NCBI RefSeq assembly: GCF_036227605.1
Contig: NZ_CP109487.1
Span: 7,439,501-7,503,500, forward strand
DNA: 64,000 bases
Reading direction: 5' to 3'
Origin: Streptomyces sp. NBC_01439
GTDB taxonomy: Bacteria; Actinomycetota; Actinomycetes; Streptomycetales; Streptomycetaceae
The position numbers and the translations under genes were made by a program. Position 1 is the stretch's first letter. Each line of letters starts with the position of its first letter. This document shows, piece by piece, positions 49,781-59,176 of the stretch. The notes beneath the pieces are model-generated. The model saw only the letters and a program-made list of their open reading frames with translations. It was not told where the DNA came from and ran no database searches.

Positions 49781-50311
49781 GTGCGAGTGCTCGGTGTTGA
49801 CCCCGGGCTGACGCGGTGCGGTGTCGGCGTCGTCGAGGGGGTGGCCGGACGGCCGCTGACCATGCTCGGCGTGGGAGTCGTACGGACGCCCGCGGACGCC
49901 GAGTTGGGCCACCGGCTCGTCGCCATCGAGCAGGGCATCGAGGAATGGCTCGACGCTCACCGGCCCGAAGTCGTCGCGGTGGAACGGGTGTTCAGCCAGC
50001 ACAACGTCAGCACCGTGATGGGCACCGCCCAGGCGAGCGCCGTCGCGATGCTGTGCGCCGCCCGCCGCGGAATACCGGTCGCCCTGCACACCCCCAGCGA
50101 GGTCAAGGCCGCCGTCACCGGCAGCGGCCGGGCCGACAAGGCCCAGGTCGGCGCCATGGTCACCCGGCTGCTGAGGCTGGACGCACCACCCAAACCGGCG
50201 GACGCCGCCGACGCCCTCGCCCTCGCCATCTGCCACATCTGGCGGGCCCCCGCCCAGAACCGCCTCCAGCAGGCGGTCGCCCTGCACGCCTCGAAAGGCC
50301 GTACCCGATGA
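49781..50311 (+). CDS. ruvC: Holliday-junction resolvase RuvC
   Basis: A 176-residue nuclease that cuts Holliday junctions. Acidic residues lie in [24 protein letters not shown] and the C-terminal [22 protein letters not shown] is eight nt before GTG 49781; the adjacent GTG at 49778 is also possible. It overlaps ruvA by 4 nt (ATGA). Confidence 0.95.
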   Translation: MRVLGVDPGLTRCGVGVVEGVAGRPLTMLGVGVVRTPADAELGHRLVAIEQGIEEWLDAHRPEVVAVERVFSQHNVSTVMGTAQASAVAMLCAARRGIPVALHTPSEVKAAVTGSGRADKAQVGAMVTRLLRLDAPPKPADAADALALAICHIWRAPAQNRLQQAVALHASKGRTR

Positions 50312-50940
50312 TCGCCTTCGTCAGCGGCCCGGTCGCCGCACTCGCCCCCACCCTTGCCGTCATCGAGGTCGGGGGAGTGGGCATGGCCGTGCAGTGCACG
50401 CCCACCACCATCGCCGGCCTGCGGATGGGGGAGCAGGCCCGGCTGGCCACCTCCCTCGTCGTGCGCGAGGACTCGCTCACCCTGTACGGCTTCGCCGACG
50501 ACGACGAGCGCCAGGTCTTCGAGATCCTGCAGACCGCCAGCGGGGTCGGACCGAGGCTCGCCCAGGCGATGCTCGCCGTGCACAGCCCCGACGCGCTGCG
50601 GCTGGCCGTCTCCACCGGCGACGAGAAGGCGCTCGTGGCGGTGCCGGGCATCGGCAAGAAGGGCGCCCAGAAACTACTCCTCGAACTGAAGGGCAAGCTG
50701 GGGGCTCCACTGGGTAGCAGCGGCCTCGTGGGCGCGCAGCGCGCCGCGGCCTCCGGGCCCGCCCCCTGGACCGAGCAGCTCTCCGCCGCCCTGATCGGCC
50801 TCGGCTACGCCTCGCGCGAGGCGGAGGACGCGGTCGCGGCGGTGACGCCGCAGGCCGAGGCCGCCATCGCCGCCGGCGGTTCGGCCCCCGTTCCGCAGCT
50901 CCTGCGGGCGGCCCTCCAGTCCCTGAACCGGGCCCGCTGA
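50308..50940 (+). CDS. ruvA: Holliday-junction branch migration protein RuvA
   Basis: A 210-residue junction-binding protein: an N-terminal OB fold ([12 protein letters not shown] ... [14 protein letters not shown]), two HhH motifs ([36 protein letters not shown]) and a C-terminal RuvB-binding domain ([19 protein letters not shown]). Coupled to ruvC. Confidence 0.96.
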   Translation: MIAFVSGPVAALAPTLAVIEVGGVGMAVQCTPTTIAGLRMGEQARLATSLVVREDSLTLYGFADDDERQVFEILQTASGVGPRLAQAMLAVHSPDALRLAVSTGDEKALVAVPGIGKKGAQKLLLELKGKLGAPLGSSGLVGAQRAAASGPAPWTEQLSAALIGLGYASREAEDAVAAVTPQAEAAIAAGGSAPVPQLLRAALQSLNRAR

Positions 50941-50956
50941 CCCCTGCGCCCGCGTT

Positions 50957-51000
50957 CGGCCCCGCCGGCGATCGAGGAGCGGGTCCGGGCAGCGCCCGGG
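50957..51000 (-). repeat. Dispersed GC-rich intergenic repeat, copy 3 (inverted)
   Basis: The reverse complement reads CCCGGACCCGC, CTCGATCGCCGGCGGGGC, matching the copies at 16562 and 56430. It lies between ruvA and ruvB. Confidence 0.65.
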
Positions 51001-51091
51001 AACGGCGAAGGGGCGGGGCGGGGGGAACGCCCCGCAGGGACCGGCCGCAGGCGACCGACCACCGTACGAACCGAGAAGGCAGACTGACAGC

Positions 51092-52153
51092 GTGAACTGG
51101 GAAGACGAGAGCGACGACCGGATCGTGGCGGCCGCCGCCGACGGCGAGGACACCGCCGTCGAGGCGGCGCTGCGCCCCAAGGACCTCGGCGAGTTCGTCG
51201 GCCAGGAGAAGGTCCGCCAGCAGCTGGACCTCGTCCTGAAGGCCGCCAAGCAGCGCGGAGCCACTGCCGACCACGTCCTGCTCTCCGGCGCGCCCGGCCT
51301 CGGCAAGACCACCCTTTCCATGATCATCGCGGCCGAGATGGGCGCGCCCATCCGCATCACCTCCGGCCCCGCCATCCAGCACGCGGGGGACCTGGCGGCG
51401 ATCCTCTCCTCCCTCCAGGAGGGCGAGGTCCTCTTCCTCGACGAGATCCACCGCATGTCCCGGCCCGCCGAGGAGATGCTCTACATGGCCATGGAGGACT
51501 TCCGCGTCGACGTGATCGTCGGCAAAGGACCCGGTGCCACCGCGATCCCGCTGGAGCTGCCGCCCTTCACCCTGGTCGGCGCCACCACCCGGGCCGGACT
51601 GCTGCCCCCGCCGCTGCGGGACCGCTTCGGCTTCACCGGGCACATGGAGTTCTACGCCCCCGAGGAGCTGGAACGCGTCATCCACCGCTCCGCCCGCCTC
51701 CTCGACGTGGAGATCGACACCGCCGGCGCCGCCGAGATCGCCGGCCGCTCCCGCGGCACCCCGCGCATCGCCAACCGGCTGCTGCGCCGCGTCCGCGACT
51801 ACGCCCAGGTCCGGGCGGACGGCGTGATCAACCGCGAGGTGGCCGGTACCGCCCTCCAGGTGTACGAGGTGGACGGGCGCGGCCTCGACCGACTGGATCG
51901 CGCCGTTCTCGAAGCCCTGCTCAAGCTCTTCGGCGGCGGACCCGTGGGCCTGTCCACCCTCGCCGTGGCCGTCGGCGAGGAGCGGGAGACCGTGGAGGAG
52001 GTGGCGGAACCCTTCCTGGTCCGCGAGGGGCTGCTCGCACGTACCCCCCGGGGGCGGGTGGCGACGCCCGCCGCATGGGCCCACCTGGGGCTCGTCCCCC
52101 CGCAGCACGGCGGGAGTGGATCAAGCGGACAACAGGGCTTGTTCGGGGCCTGA
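51092..52153 (+). CDS. ruvB: Holliday-junction helicase RuvB
   Basis: A 353-residue AAA+ motor. Walker [10 protein letters not shown], Walker [10 protein letters not shown], sensor ATTRAGLL, arginine finger region RDRFGF, and a winged-helix C-terminus ([23 protein letters not shown]). GTG start. Separated from ruvA by 151 nt that hold a dispersed repeat. Confidence 0.97.
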   Translation: MNWEDESDDRIVAAAADGEDTAVEAALRPKDLGEFVGQEKVRQQLDLVLKAAKQRGATADHVLLSGAPGLGKTTLSMIIAAEMGAPIRITSGPAIQHAGDLAAILSSLQEGEVLFLDEIHRMSRPAEEMLYMAMEDFRVDVIVGKGPGATAIPLELPPFTLVGATTRAGLLPPPLRDRFGFTGHMEFYAPEELERVIHRSARLLDVEIDTAGAAEIAGRSRGTPRIANRLLRRVRDYAQVRADGVINREVAGTALQVYEVDGRGLDRLDRAVLEALLKLFGGGPVGLSTLAVAVGEERETVEEVAEPFLVREGLLARTPRGRVATPAAWAHLGLVPPQHGGSGSSGQQGLFGA

Positions 52154-52200
52154 CGGCGCGGAGGTTCGACCCCTCAGGAACTGCGGTGCCATGCTGGGCG

Positions 52201-52230
52201 TTGTTCCATCGGTGCGGACTCGCCTAGACT
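52201..52230 (+). promoter_or_regulatory. Promoter of the yajC-secDF operon
   Basis: TTGTTC (52201-52206), 18 nt, TAGACT (52225-52230): start expected near 52237, an ~80-nt leader before yajC. Confidence 0.6.
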
Positions 52231-52318
52231 CCGCCGATGCCGACCCTTCGGGTCGGTGTGCCCACCCCCGTAGAAAAGGCCGCCGTCCGCGTGCGGTCGT
52301 GCGAAGGATCTCCGTCCC

Positions 52319-52795
52319 GTGAATCTCGTGACACTCCTCCCGTTCATCGTGCTCATCGGGGCGATGTTCCTGATGACCCGCTCCGCGAAGAAGAAGCAGC
52401 AGGCAGCCGCGCAGATGCGCGACCACATGACGCCCGGCACCGGCGTCCGCACCATCGGCGGCATGTACGCCACGGTGAAGGAGATCGGTGACGACACGGT
52501 CACCCTGGAGCTGGCTCCCGGCGTCCACGCGATCTTCGCGAAGAACGCCATCGGTGCCGTTCTGGAGGACGCGGAGTACAACCGCATCGTCCACGGCATC
52601 GACGACGACGAGGCGACCGACACGCCGGTCGTCCCGGACGACGCCTCCTCGCTGACCGATGCCCCGAAGACGGACCTCACCAAGGGCGAGGACGAGGCTC
52701 CGGGGCTCGACCTGGGCAAGAAGGACGAGGACGCGCCCAAGGGCGACGGCGAGCCCAAGGACGGCAAGTCCGACGGCGAGGCCGGCGCGAAGTAA
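52319..52795 (+). CDS. yajC: Sec translocon accessory protein YajC
   Basis: A 158-residue single-pass protein: membrane helix LLPFIVLIGAMFLMT, basic RSAKKKQQAAAQM, then the YajC core PGTGVRTIGGMYATVKEI and VTLELAPGVHAIFAKNAIGAVL. An acidic Asp/Lys/Gly tail of ~60 residues is an extension relative to short YajC proteins. It assists SecDF. Confidence 0.93.
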   Translation: MNLVTLLPFIVLIGAMFLMTRSAKKKQQAAAQMRDHMTPGTGVRTIGGMYATVKEIGDDTVTLELAPGVHAIFAKNAIGAVLEDAEYNRIVHGIDDDEATDTPVVPDDASSLTDAPKTDLTKGEDEAPGLDLGKKDEDAPKGDGEPKDGKSDGEAGAK

Positions 52796-52804
52796 CGCGC
52801 CGCG

Positions 52805-52846
52805 GGGGACCGTGGAGGCGCCCGACCGGCGACCGGCACGGTCCCC
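52805..52846 (+). terminator. Hairpin between yajC and secD
   Basis: GGGGACCGTG (52805-52814) pairs with CACGGTCCCC (52837-52846), 10 bp with a 22-nt loop. It may attenuate or process the operon mRNA rather than end it. Confidence 0.5.
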
Positions 52847-52948
52847 GTCTGTGACACTTCTGCGGGGGGCAGGGGTCCCCACCACACATTTCGTGGCCGT
52901 CCCCGCGCTGACCCGGCGCGGGACGGTTGGACAGGGAGAAACGACAAG

Positions 52949-54745
52949 GTGGCAGCACCGAAGAAGGGCCGGCGGCCCACGGGGGCTCAGGGGAGGCCGG
53001 GGCGCGCCCTGGCGATCATCCTGATCGCGATGGTGGCGCTCACCGCTGGGATGTTCCTCTCCAAGCAGACGACTCCCAGGCTGGGCATCGACCTCGCCGG
53101 CGGCACGAGCATCACGCTCAAGGCCAAGAGCGAGCCCGGCAAAGAGAGCGCCATCAACGAGACCAACATGAACACGGCGGTCGGCATCATCGACCGCCGC
53201 GTCAACGGTCTCGGCGTGTCCGAGGCGGAGGTCCAGACCCAGGGTCGCGACCACATCATCGTGAACATCCCCAAGGGGACGAACGAGCAGCAGGCGCGCG
53301 AGCAGGTCGGTACCACCGCCCAGCTGTACTTCCGCCCGGTGCTCGCCTTCGCGGACGGCTCCCCGGCCGCTCCCGAGGGCACTGCGAGCCCGAGCCCGAG
53401 CCCGTCCGCGAGCGGCTCCGGCGCTCCCAAGGCCGGAGACGGCAAGACCAGCCCCTCCGCCAGCCCGTCGTCCAGCGCCACTTCCCAGGGCCGTGCGCTC
53501 AGCGAGGCCCTCAAGGCCCCGGCCGCGCCCACTCCCTCGCCCTCGGCGAGCGAGTCGAAGAAGGCAGACGACACCAAGGCCCCGTCGCCCTCCGCATCCG
53601 CCTCCGCGCCGGCGACCGGCGACGAGGCCGCCGCAGCGGCCCTCCAGGCCAAGTTCGCGGCGCTGGACTGCAACGACGAGGCGCAGCGCGCCGCCGCCGG
53701 CGCGGGCGCCAAGCCCGAGGAGCCGATGGTCGCCTGCGGCCAGCGCGGTACCGCCTGGGGCAAGTGGATCCTCGGTCCGGCCCAGGTCAACGGCCAGGAC
53801 GTGAAGGACGCCAAGGGTCAGATCGATCCCCAGCGCGGCCAGTGGATCGTCACCATGCAGTTCACCGACAAGGGCGCCGACAAGTTCGCCAAGATCACCG
53901 GTGAGCTGGCCACCAAGCAGATGCCGCAGAACCAGTTCGCCATCGTGCTCGACGGGCGGGTCATCTCCGACCCCTCCGTGAGCCAGGCGCTGACCGGCGG
54001 CAACGCCGAGATCTCGGGCGGCTTCACCCAGCAGTCCGCGCAGGACCTGGGCAACATGCTCTCGTACGGCGCCCTGCCGCTCACCTTCACCGAGGACAGC
54101 GTCACCACCGTCACCGCCGCGCTCGGCGGCGAGCAGCTGAAGGCCGGCCTGATCGCCGGCGCCATCGGCCTGCTCCTCGTGGTGATCTACCTGCTGGTGT
54201 ACTACCGGGGCCTGGCGTTCATCGCCATCGTCAGCCTCATGGTCTCCGCGATCCTGACCTACACGATCATGTCGCTGCTCGGAAAGGGCATCGGTTTCGC
54301 GCTGAACCTGCCGGCGGTCTGCGGTGCGATCGTGGCGATCGGCATCACGGCGGACTCGTTCATCGTGTACTTCGAGCGCATCCGCGACGAGATCCGCGAG
54401 GGGCGCACACTGCGTCCGGCCGTCGAGCGCGCCTGGCCGCGCGCCCGTCGCACGATCCTGGTCTCCGACTTCGTGTCGTTCCTGGCCGCCGCGGTGCTGT
54501 TCATCGTCACGGTGGGCAAGGTCCAGGGCTTCGCGTTCACACTGGGTCTTACGACCCTGCTCGACGTGGTCGTGGTGTTCCTCTTCACCAAGCCCGTCAT
54601 GACACTGGTGGCGCGTACGAAGTTCTTCGCCAGCGGTCACCCGTGGTCCGGGCTGGACCCGAAGCGGCTGGGCGCCAAGCCTCCGCTCCGCCGGTCCCGC
54701 CGTACCGGTTCCGCCCCCGCCCCCGTCGACGCAAAGGAGGCGTGA
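52949..54745 (+). CDS. secD: Protein translocase subunit SecD
   Basis: A 598-residue six-TM RND-type subunit that pulls secreted proteins across the membrane using the proton gradient. TM1, then TPRLGIDLAGGTSITL, IIDRRVNGLGVSEAEV, FTDKGADKFAKITGEL, GNAEISGGF, and the TM block from AGLIAGAIGLLLVV through GIGITADSF-type AIGITADSFIVYFERIRDE. A ~95-residue Ser/Pro/Ala/Lys insert (residues ~136-230) interrupts the P1 region, as in other Streptomyces SecD. GTG start. Confidence 0.95.
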   Translation: MAAPKKGRRPTGAQGRPGRALAIILIAMVALTAGMFLSKQTTPRLGIDLAGGTSITLKAKSEPGKESAINETNMNTAVGIIDRRVNGLGVSEAEVQTQGRDHIIVNIPKGTNEQQAREQVGTTAQLYFRPVLAFADGSPAAPEGTASPSPSPSASGSGAPKAGDGKTSPSASPSSSATSQGRALSEALKAPAAPTPSPSASESKKADDTKAPSPSASASAPATGDEAAAAALQAKFAALDCNDEAQRAAAGAGAKPEEPMVACGQRGTAWGKWILGPAQVNGQDVKDAKGQIDPQRGQWIVTMQFTDKGADKFAKITGELATKQMPQNQFAIVLDGRVISDPSVSQALTGGNAEISGGFTQQSAQDLGNMLSYGALPLTFTEDSVTTVTAALGGEQLKAGLIAGAIGLLLVVIYLLVYYRGLAFIAIVSLMVSAILTYTIMSLLGKGIGFALNLPAVCGAIVAIGITADSFIVYFERIRDEIREGRTLRPAVERAWPRARRTILVSDFVSFLAAAVLFIVTVGKVQGFAFTLGLTTLLDVVVVFLFTKPVMTLVARTKFFASGHPWSGLDPKRLGAKPPLRRSRRTGSAPAPVDAKEA

Positions 54746-54748
54746 GAG

Positions 54749-55804
54749 ATGTCGAAGCTGGGAGATCTCGGCGCCAAGCTGTACCGCGGTGAGGTCGGCT
54801 ACGACTTCGTCGGCAAGCGCTTTCTCTGGTACGGCGTTTCCATCCTGATCACCATCACGGCGATCGTCGCCCTGGCCGTCCAGGGCCTCAACATGGGCAT
54901 CGAGTTCAAGGGCGGTGCCGTCTTCACCACCTCGAAGTCCTCCATTTCCGTGGCCAAGGCGACGGAAGTAGCGGAGAAGGCCTCGGGCCACGACGCGATC
55001 GTCCAGCAGCTCGGCACCGGCGGCCTGCGCATCCAGATCTCCGGTCTGGACACCGCCGCCGCGACCGACGTCAAGAAGACCCTCGCCGCCGACCTCAAGG
55101 TCAGCGAGGCCGACATCAACGCCGACCTGGTCGGCCCCAGCTGGGGCGAGCAGATCGCGAACAAGGCCTGGACCGGTCTCGGCGTCTTCATGGTCCTCGT
55201 GGTGATCTATCTGGCCATCGCCTTCGAGTGGCGGATGGCGGTCGCGGCGCTGATCGCGCTGATCCACGACCTCACCATCACCGTCGGTGTGTACGCGCTC
55301 GTCGGCTTCGAGGTCACGCCGGGCACGGTCATCGGTCTGCTGACGATCCTCGGTTACTCCCTCTACGACACCGTCGTCGTCTTCGACGGTCTCAAGGAGG
55401 GCTCGAAGGACATCACCAAGCAGACCCGCTGGACGTACAGCGAGGTCGCCAACCGCAGCATCAACGGCACCCTGGTCCGCTCGATCAACACCACGGTCGT
55501 CGCGCTCCTCCCGGTCGCCGCGCTGCTGTTCATCGGCGGTGGCTTCCTGGGCGCCGGCATGCTGAACGACATCTCGCTGTCGCTGTTCGTCGGCCTCGCG
55601 GCCGGTGCGTACTCCTCGATCTTCATCGCGACCCCGCTGGTCGTCGACCTCAAGGAGCGTGAGCCGGCGATGAAGGCGCTCAAGAAGCGGGTGCTCGCCA
55701 AGCGGGCGGCCGCGGCGGCCAAGGGCGAGTCCCCGGACGAGGCCTACGCGGCCGAGGACGAGCCGCAGGTCGTGGCGCAGGGCCGGCCGGGGCGGCGACG
55801 TTGA
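54749..55804 (+). CDS. secF: Protein translocase subunit SecF
   Basis: A 351-residue partner of SecD with six TM segments: GIEFKGGAVFTT, GPSWGEQIANKAWTGLGVF, IALIHDLTITVGVYAL, LTILGYSLYDTVVVFDGLKE and RSINTTVVALLPVAALLFIGG. It starts three nt after secD. The basic tail, RVLAKRAAAAAKG, is cytosolic. The stop overlaps the apt TTG. Confidence 0.96.
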   Translation: MSKLGDLGAKLYRGEVGYDFVGKRFLWYGVSILITITAIVALAVQGLNMGIEFKGGAVFTTSKSSISVAKATEVAEKASGHDAIVQQLGTGGLRIQISGLDTAAATDVKKTLAADLKVSEADINADLVGPSWGEQIANKAWTGLGVFMVLVVIYLAIAFEWRMAVAALIALIHDLTITVGVYALVGFEVTPGTVIGLLTILGYSLYDTVVVFDGLKEGSKDITKQTRWTYSEVANRSINGTLVRSINTTVVALLPVAALLFIGGGFLGAGMLNDISLSLFVGLAAGAYSSIFIATPLVVDLKEREPAMKALKKRVLAKRAAAAAKGESPDEAYAAEDEPQVVAQGRPGRRR

Positions 55805-56355
55805 CCGCGCCGCTGTCCGAGGACGCCCGGGAGCTGCTCCTCAGCCGGATCAAGGACGTGGCGGACTATCCGAAGCCGGGCGTGATGTTCAAGGACATCA
55901 CCCCGCTGCTGGCGGACCCCGAGGCGTTCGCCGCGCTGACGGACGCACTGGTGGAGCTGGCCGGCCGGTACGGCGCGACGAAGATCGTCGGCTTGGAGGC
56001 GCGCGGGTTCATCCTCGCGGCTCCGGTCGCCGTGCAGGCCGGGATCGGCTTCGTGCCGGTGCGCAAGGCCGGAAAGCTGCCGGGCGCGACGCTCGCGCAG
56101 TCGTACGAGCTGGAGTACGGCACCGCGGAGATCGAGGTCCACGCCGAGGACCTGTCGGCCGGTGACCGGGTCATGGTCATCGACGACGTGCTGGCCACCG
56201 GCGGTACGGCCGAGGCCTCGCTCTCGCTGATCCGGCGGGCCGGTGCGGAGGTCGCGGGCGTGGCGGTGCTGATGGAGCTGTCCTTCCTCCCCGGGCGGGC
56301 CAAGCTGGCGCCCGCGCTGGGCGAGGCTCCGCTGGACGCGCTGATCGTGGTCTGA
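55801..56355 (+). CDS. apt: Adenine phosphoribosyltransferase
   Basis: A 184-residue purine-salvage enzyme converting adenine and PRPP to AMP. VADYPKPGVMFKDITPLL (family N-terminus), GLEARGFILAAPVA, and the PRPP loop VMVIDDVLATGGTA. The TTG start overlaps the secF stop (TTGA), so translation is coupled. The secDF-apt-relA order is conserved in actinobacteria. Confidence 0.96.
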   Translation: MTAPLSEDARELLLSRIKDVADYPKPGVMFKDITPLLADPEAFAALTDALVELAGRYGATKIVGLEARGFILAAPVAVQAGIGFVPVRKAGKLPGATLAQSYELEYGTAEIEVHAEDLSAGDRVMVIDDVLATGGTAEASLSLIRRAGAEVAGVAVLMELSFLPGRAKLAPALGEAPLDALIVV

Positions 56356-56371
56356 GTTCTGTTCTGCCGAG

Positions 56372-56410
56372 GCGGCGGGCATCCGGGAGGTTCCGGGTGC
56401 CCGCCGCTTT
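56372..56410 (+). terminator. Terminator after apt
   Basis: GCGGCGGGCATCCGG (56372-56386) pairs with 56393-56407 with one mismatch, followed by TTT. Confidence 0.85.
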
Positions 56411-56429
56411 CGTGTGCGGCGCCGCTGCC

Positions 56430-56474
56430 GGGGGGCGCCCCCGGACCCGCGCGCCTCAAATGCCGACGGGGCTG
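56430..56474 (+). repeat. Dispersed GC-rich intergenic repeat, copy 4
   Basis: CCCCCGGACCCGCGCGCCTC then AAATGCCGACGGGGCTG, in the same orientation as the copy at 16562. It lies between the apt terminator and relA. Confidence 0.65.
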
Positions 56475-56540
56475 ACGAGATCCGCGGCTCATCCCCGCAC
56501 ACCGGCGGGGCCTCGGGGAACGGGGTGACGCAACGCTCGC

Positions 56541-56546
56541 TACCAT
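56541..56546 (+). promoter_or_regulatory. -10 element (TACCAT) upstream of relA
   Basis: TACCAT lies 75 nt before the relA start, downstream of the apt terminator. No good -35 is seen. Confidence 0.35.
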
Positions 56547-56621
56547 GGGTTGTCCGGACCGGACACGGGCACCGGATCCTCCCCCAGACGCCGTTCGGGG
56601 GGACCCCCGTGAGGAGCGCTC

Positions 56622-59051
56622 TTGCCAGACGAGGTCCAGCCAATCTCCGCCGCGCAGCCCGACCCGCAGGCCGAGCAGACCACGGCGGCCCCCGCCACGC
56701 CCCCGCCGGCCCCGCCGGTGCCGCCGGTCAAGCCCGCGCCGTCGAAGTCCGCCGGGTCCTCCAACCGGGTGCGCGCCCGTCTCGCCCGGCTCGGCGTGCA
56801 GCGCTCGAACCCGTACAACCCGGTGCTGGAGCCGTTGCTCCGCATAGTCCGCAGCAACGACCCGAAGATCGAGACGTCGACGCTGCGCCAGTTGGAGCAG
56901 GCCTACCAGGTGGCCGAACGTTGGCACCGCGGCCAGAAGCGCAAGAGCGGCGACCCGTACATCACCCATCCGCTCGCGGTGACCACCATCCTCGCCGAGC
57001 TCGGCATGGACCCCGCCACCCTCATGGCCGGTCTGCTGCACGACACCGTCGAGGACACCGAGTACGGCCTCGAAGACCTGCGCCGTGACTTCGGCGACGC
57101 CGTGGCCCTCCTCGTCGACGGCGTCACCAAGCTGGACCGGGTGAAGTTCGGCGAGGCCGCCCAGGCGGAGACCGTCCGCAAGATGGTCGTGGCGATGGCC
57201 AAGGACCCGCGCGTCCTGGTCATCAAGCTCGCCGACCGGCTGCACAACATGCGCACCATGCGCTACCTCAAGCGGGAGAAGCAGGAGAAGAAGGCCCGCG
57301 AGACCCTCGAGATCTACGCCCCGCTGGCGCACCGGCTGGGCATGAACACGATCAAGTGGGAGCTCGAAGACCTCTCCTTCGCGATCCTCTACCCGAAGAT
57401 GTACGACGAGATCGTGCGCCTGGTCGCCGAGCGCGCGCCCAAGCGCGACGAGTACCTCGCCGTCGTCACCGACGAGGTGCAGGTCGACCTCAGGGCCGCC
57501 CGCATCAAGGCCACCGTGACGGGCCGCCCGAAGCACTACTACAGCGTCTACCAGAAGATGATCGTCCGCGGCCGTGACTTCGCGGAGATCTACGACCTGG
57601 TGGGCATCCGCGTCCTCGTCGACACCGTCCGGGACTGCTACGCGGCCCTGGGCACCGTGCACGCGCGATGGAACCCGGTCCCCGGCCGGTTCAAGGACTA
57701 CATCGCGATGCCCAAGTTCAACATGTACCAGTCGCTCCACACGACGGTCATCGGACCCAGCGGCAAGCCCGTCGAGCTGCAGATCCGCACCTTCGACATG
57801 CACCGCCGCGCCGAATACGGCATCGCCGCGCACTGGAAGTACAAGCAGCAGACCGTCGCCGGCACCTCCAAGGTCCGCACCGACGTCCCGCAGGCCGCCA
57901 AGGGCAGCGCCGGCCAGGACACGGTCAACGACATGGCCTGGCTGCGCCAGCTGCTGGACTGGCAGAAGGAGACCGAGGACCCGGGCGAGTTCCTCGACTC
58001 GCTGCGCTTCGACCTCTCCCGCAACGAGGTCTTCGTCTTCACCCCCAAGGGCGACGTCATCGCGCTGCCCGCCGGAGCCACCCCCGTGGACTTCGCGTAC
58101 GCCGTCCACACCGAGGTCGGCCACCGGACGATAGGGGCCAGGGTCAACGGCCGGCTCGTCCCGCTCGAGTCCACGCTCGACAACGGCGACCTGGTCGAGG
58201 TCTTCACCTCCAAGGCCGAGGGCGCCGGCCCGTCCCGCGACTGGCTCGGCTTCGTCAAGTCACCGCGGGCCCGCAACAAGATCCGCGCCTGGTTCTCCAA
58301 GGAGCGCCGCGACGAGGCCATCGAGCACGGCAAGGACGCCATCGCCCGGGCCATGCGCAAGCAGAACCTGCCGATCCAGCGCATCCTGACCGGCGACTCG
58401 CTCGTGACCCTCGCGCACGAGATGCGCTACCCCGACATTTCCTCCCTGTACGCGGCGATCGGCGAGGGCCACGTGGCCGCGCAGGGCGTCGTACAGAAGC
58501 TGGTGGCGGCCCTCGGCGGCGAGGAGGCGGCCAACGAGGACATCGAGGAATCGATCCCGCCGGCGCGCGGCCGCAAGCGGCGCACCAACGCGGACCCGGG
58601 CGTCGTCGTCAAGGGCGTCGAGGACGTGTGGGTCAAGCTGGCCCGCTGCTGCACCCCGGTACCGGGCGACCCGATCATCGGCTTCGTCACGCGCGGCAGC
58701 GGCGTATCGGTTCACCGCGCGGACTGCGTCAACGTCGACTCGCTCTCCCAGCAGCCCGAGCGGATGCTCGAGGTCGAGTGGGCGCCCACCCAGTCCTCGG
58801 TCTTCCTGGTCGCCATCCAGGTCGAGGCCCTGGACCGGTCCCGGCTGCTGTCGGACGTCACCCGGGTCCTCTCCGACCAGCACGTCAACATCCTCTCGGC
58901 GGCCGTCCAGACCTCCCGCGACCGGGTGGCCACCTCCCGGTTCACCTTCGAGATGGGCGACCCCAAGCACCTGGGGCACGTCCTGAAGGCCGTCCGGGGC
59001 GTCGAGGGCGTCTACGACGTCTACCGCGTGACCTCGGCCAGGCGGCCGTAG
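56622..59051 (+). CDS. relA: (p)ppGpp synthetase/hydrolase RelA (Rel)
   Basis: An 809-residue bifunctional alarmone enzyme that triggers the stringent response and antibiotic production. The HD hydrolase domain has HPLAVTTIL and [12 protein letters not shown] (near 139-150). The synthetase has [14 protein letters not shown] and [17 protein letters not shown] ([21 protein letters not shown]), a zinc-finger region ([21 protein letters not shown]) and a C-terminal ACT domain (VDALDR-type [18 protein letters not shown]) follow. A Pro/Ala-rich N-terminus of ~45 residues is present. TTG at 56622 has GAGGAG five nt upstream. Confidence 0.96.
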   Translation: MPDEVQPISAAQPDPQAEQTTAAPATPPPAPPVPPVKPAPSKSAGSSNRVRARLARLGVQRSNPYNPVLEPLLRIVRSNDPKIETSTLRQLEQAYQVAERWHRGQKRKSGDPYITHPLAVTTILAELGMDPATLMAGLLHDTVEDTEYGLEDLRRDFGDAVALLVDGVTKLDRVKFGEAAQAETVRKMVVAMAKDPRVLVIKLADRLHNMRTMRYLKREKQEKKARETLEIYAPLAHRLGMNTIKWELEDLSFAILYPKMYDEIVRLVAERAPKRDEYLAVVTDEVQVDLRAARIKATVTGRPKHYYSVYQKMIVRGRDFAEIYDLVGIRVLVDTVRDCYAALGTVHARWNPVPGRFKDYIAMPKFNMYQSLHTTVIGPSGKPVELQIRTFDMHRRAEYGIAAHWKYKQQTVAGTSKVRTDVPQAAKGSAGQDTVNDMAWLRQLLDWQKETEDPGEFLDSLRFDLSRNEVFVFTPKGDVIALPAGATPVDFAYAVHTEVGHRTIGARVNGRLVPLESTLDNGDLVEVFTSKAEGAGPSRDWLGFVKSPRARNKIRAWFSKERRDEAIEHGKDAIARAMRKQNLPIQRILTGDSLVTLAHEMRYPDISSLYAAIGEGHVAAQGVVQKLVAALGGEEAANEDIEESIPPARGRKRRTNADPGVVVKGVEDVWVKLARCCTPVPGDPIIGFVTRGSGVSVHRADCVNVDSLSQQPERMLEVEWAPTQSSVFLVAIQVEALDRSRLLSDVTRVLSDQHVNILSAAVQTSRDRVATSRFTFEMGDPKHLGHVLKAVRGVEGVYDVYRVTSARRP

Positions 59052-59077
59052 GCACGCCGCCGTGGGTACACCACACG

Positions 59078-59121
59078 AAGGGCGGCCCCGGTACGCGTTC
59101 CGCGTACCGGGGCCGCCCCTT
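59078..59121. terminator. 18-bp terminator between relA and the DUF349 gene
   Basis: GGGCGGCCCCGGTACGCG (59080-59097) pairs perfectly with 59101-59118 around TTC, then CTTT. It can serve both directions. Confidence 0.9.
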
Positions 59122-59176
59122 TGGTGAAGACCGCCCGAGGCACCGGTTCCGGCGCCGGGGGCGGCAATCAGCGCAA

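Noticed and set aside
52121..55267. A 1048-codon minus-strand open frame
   Set aside because: It is opposite yajC and secD with no motifs of its own.
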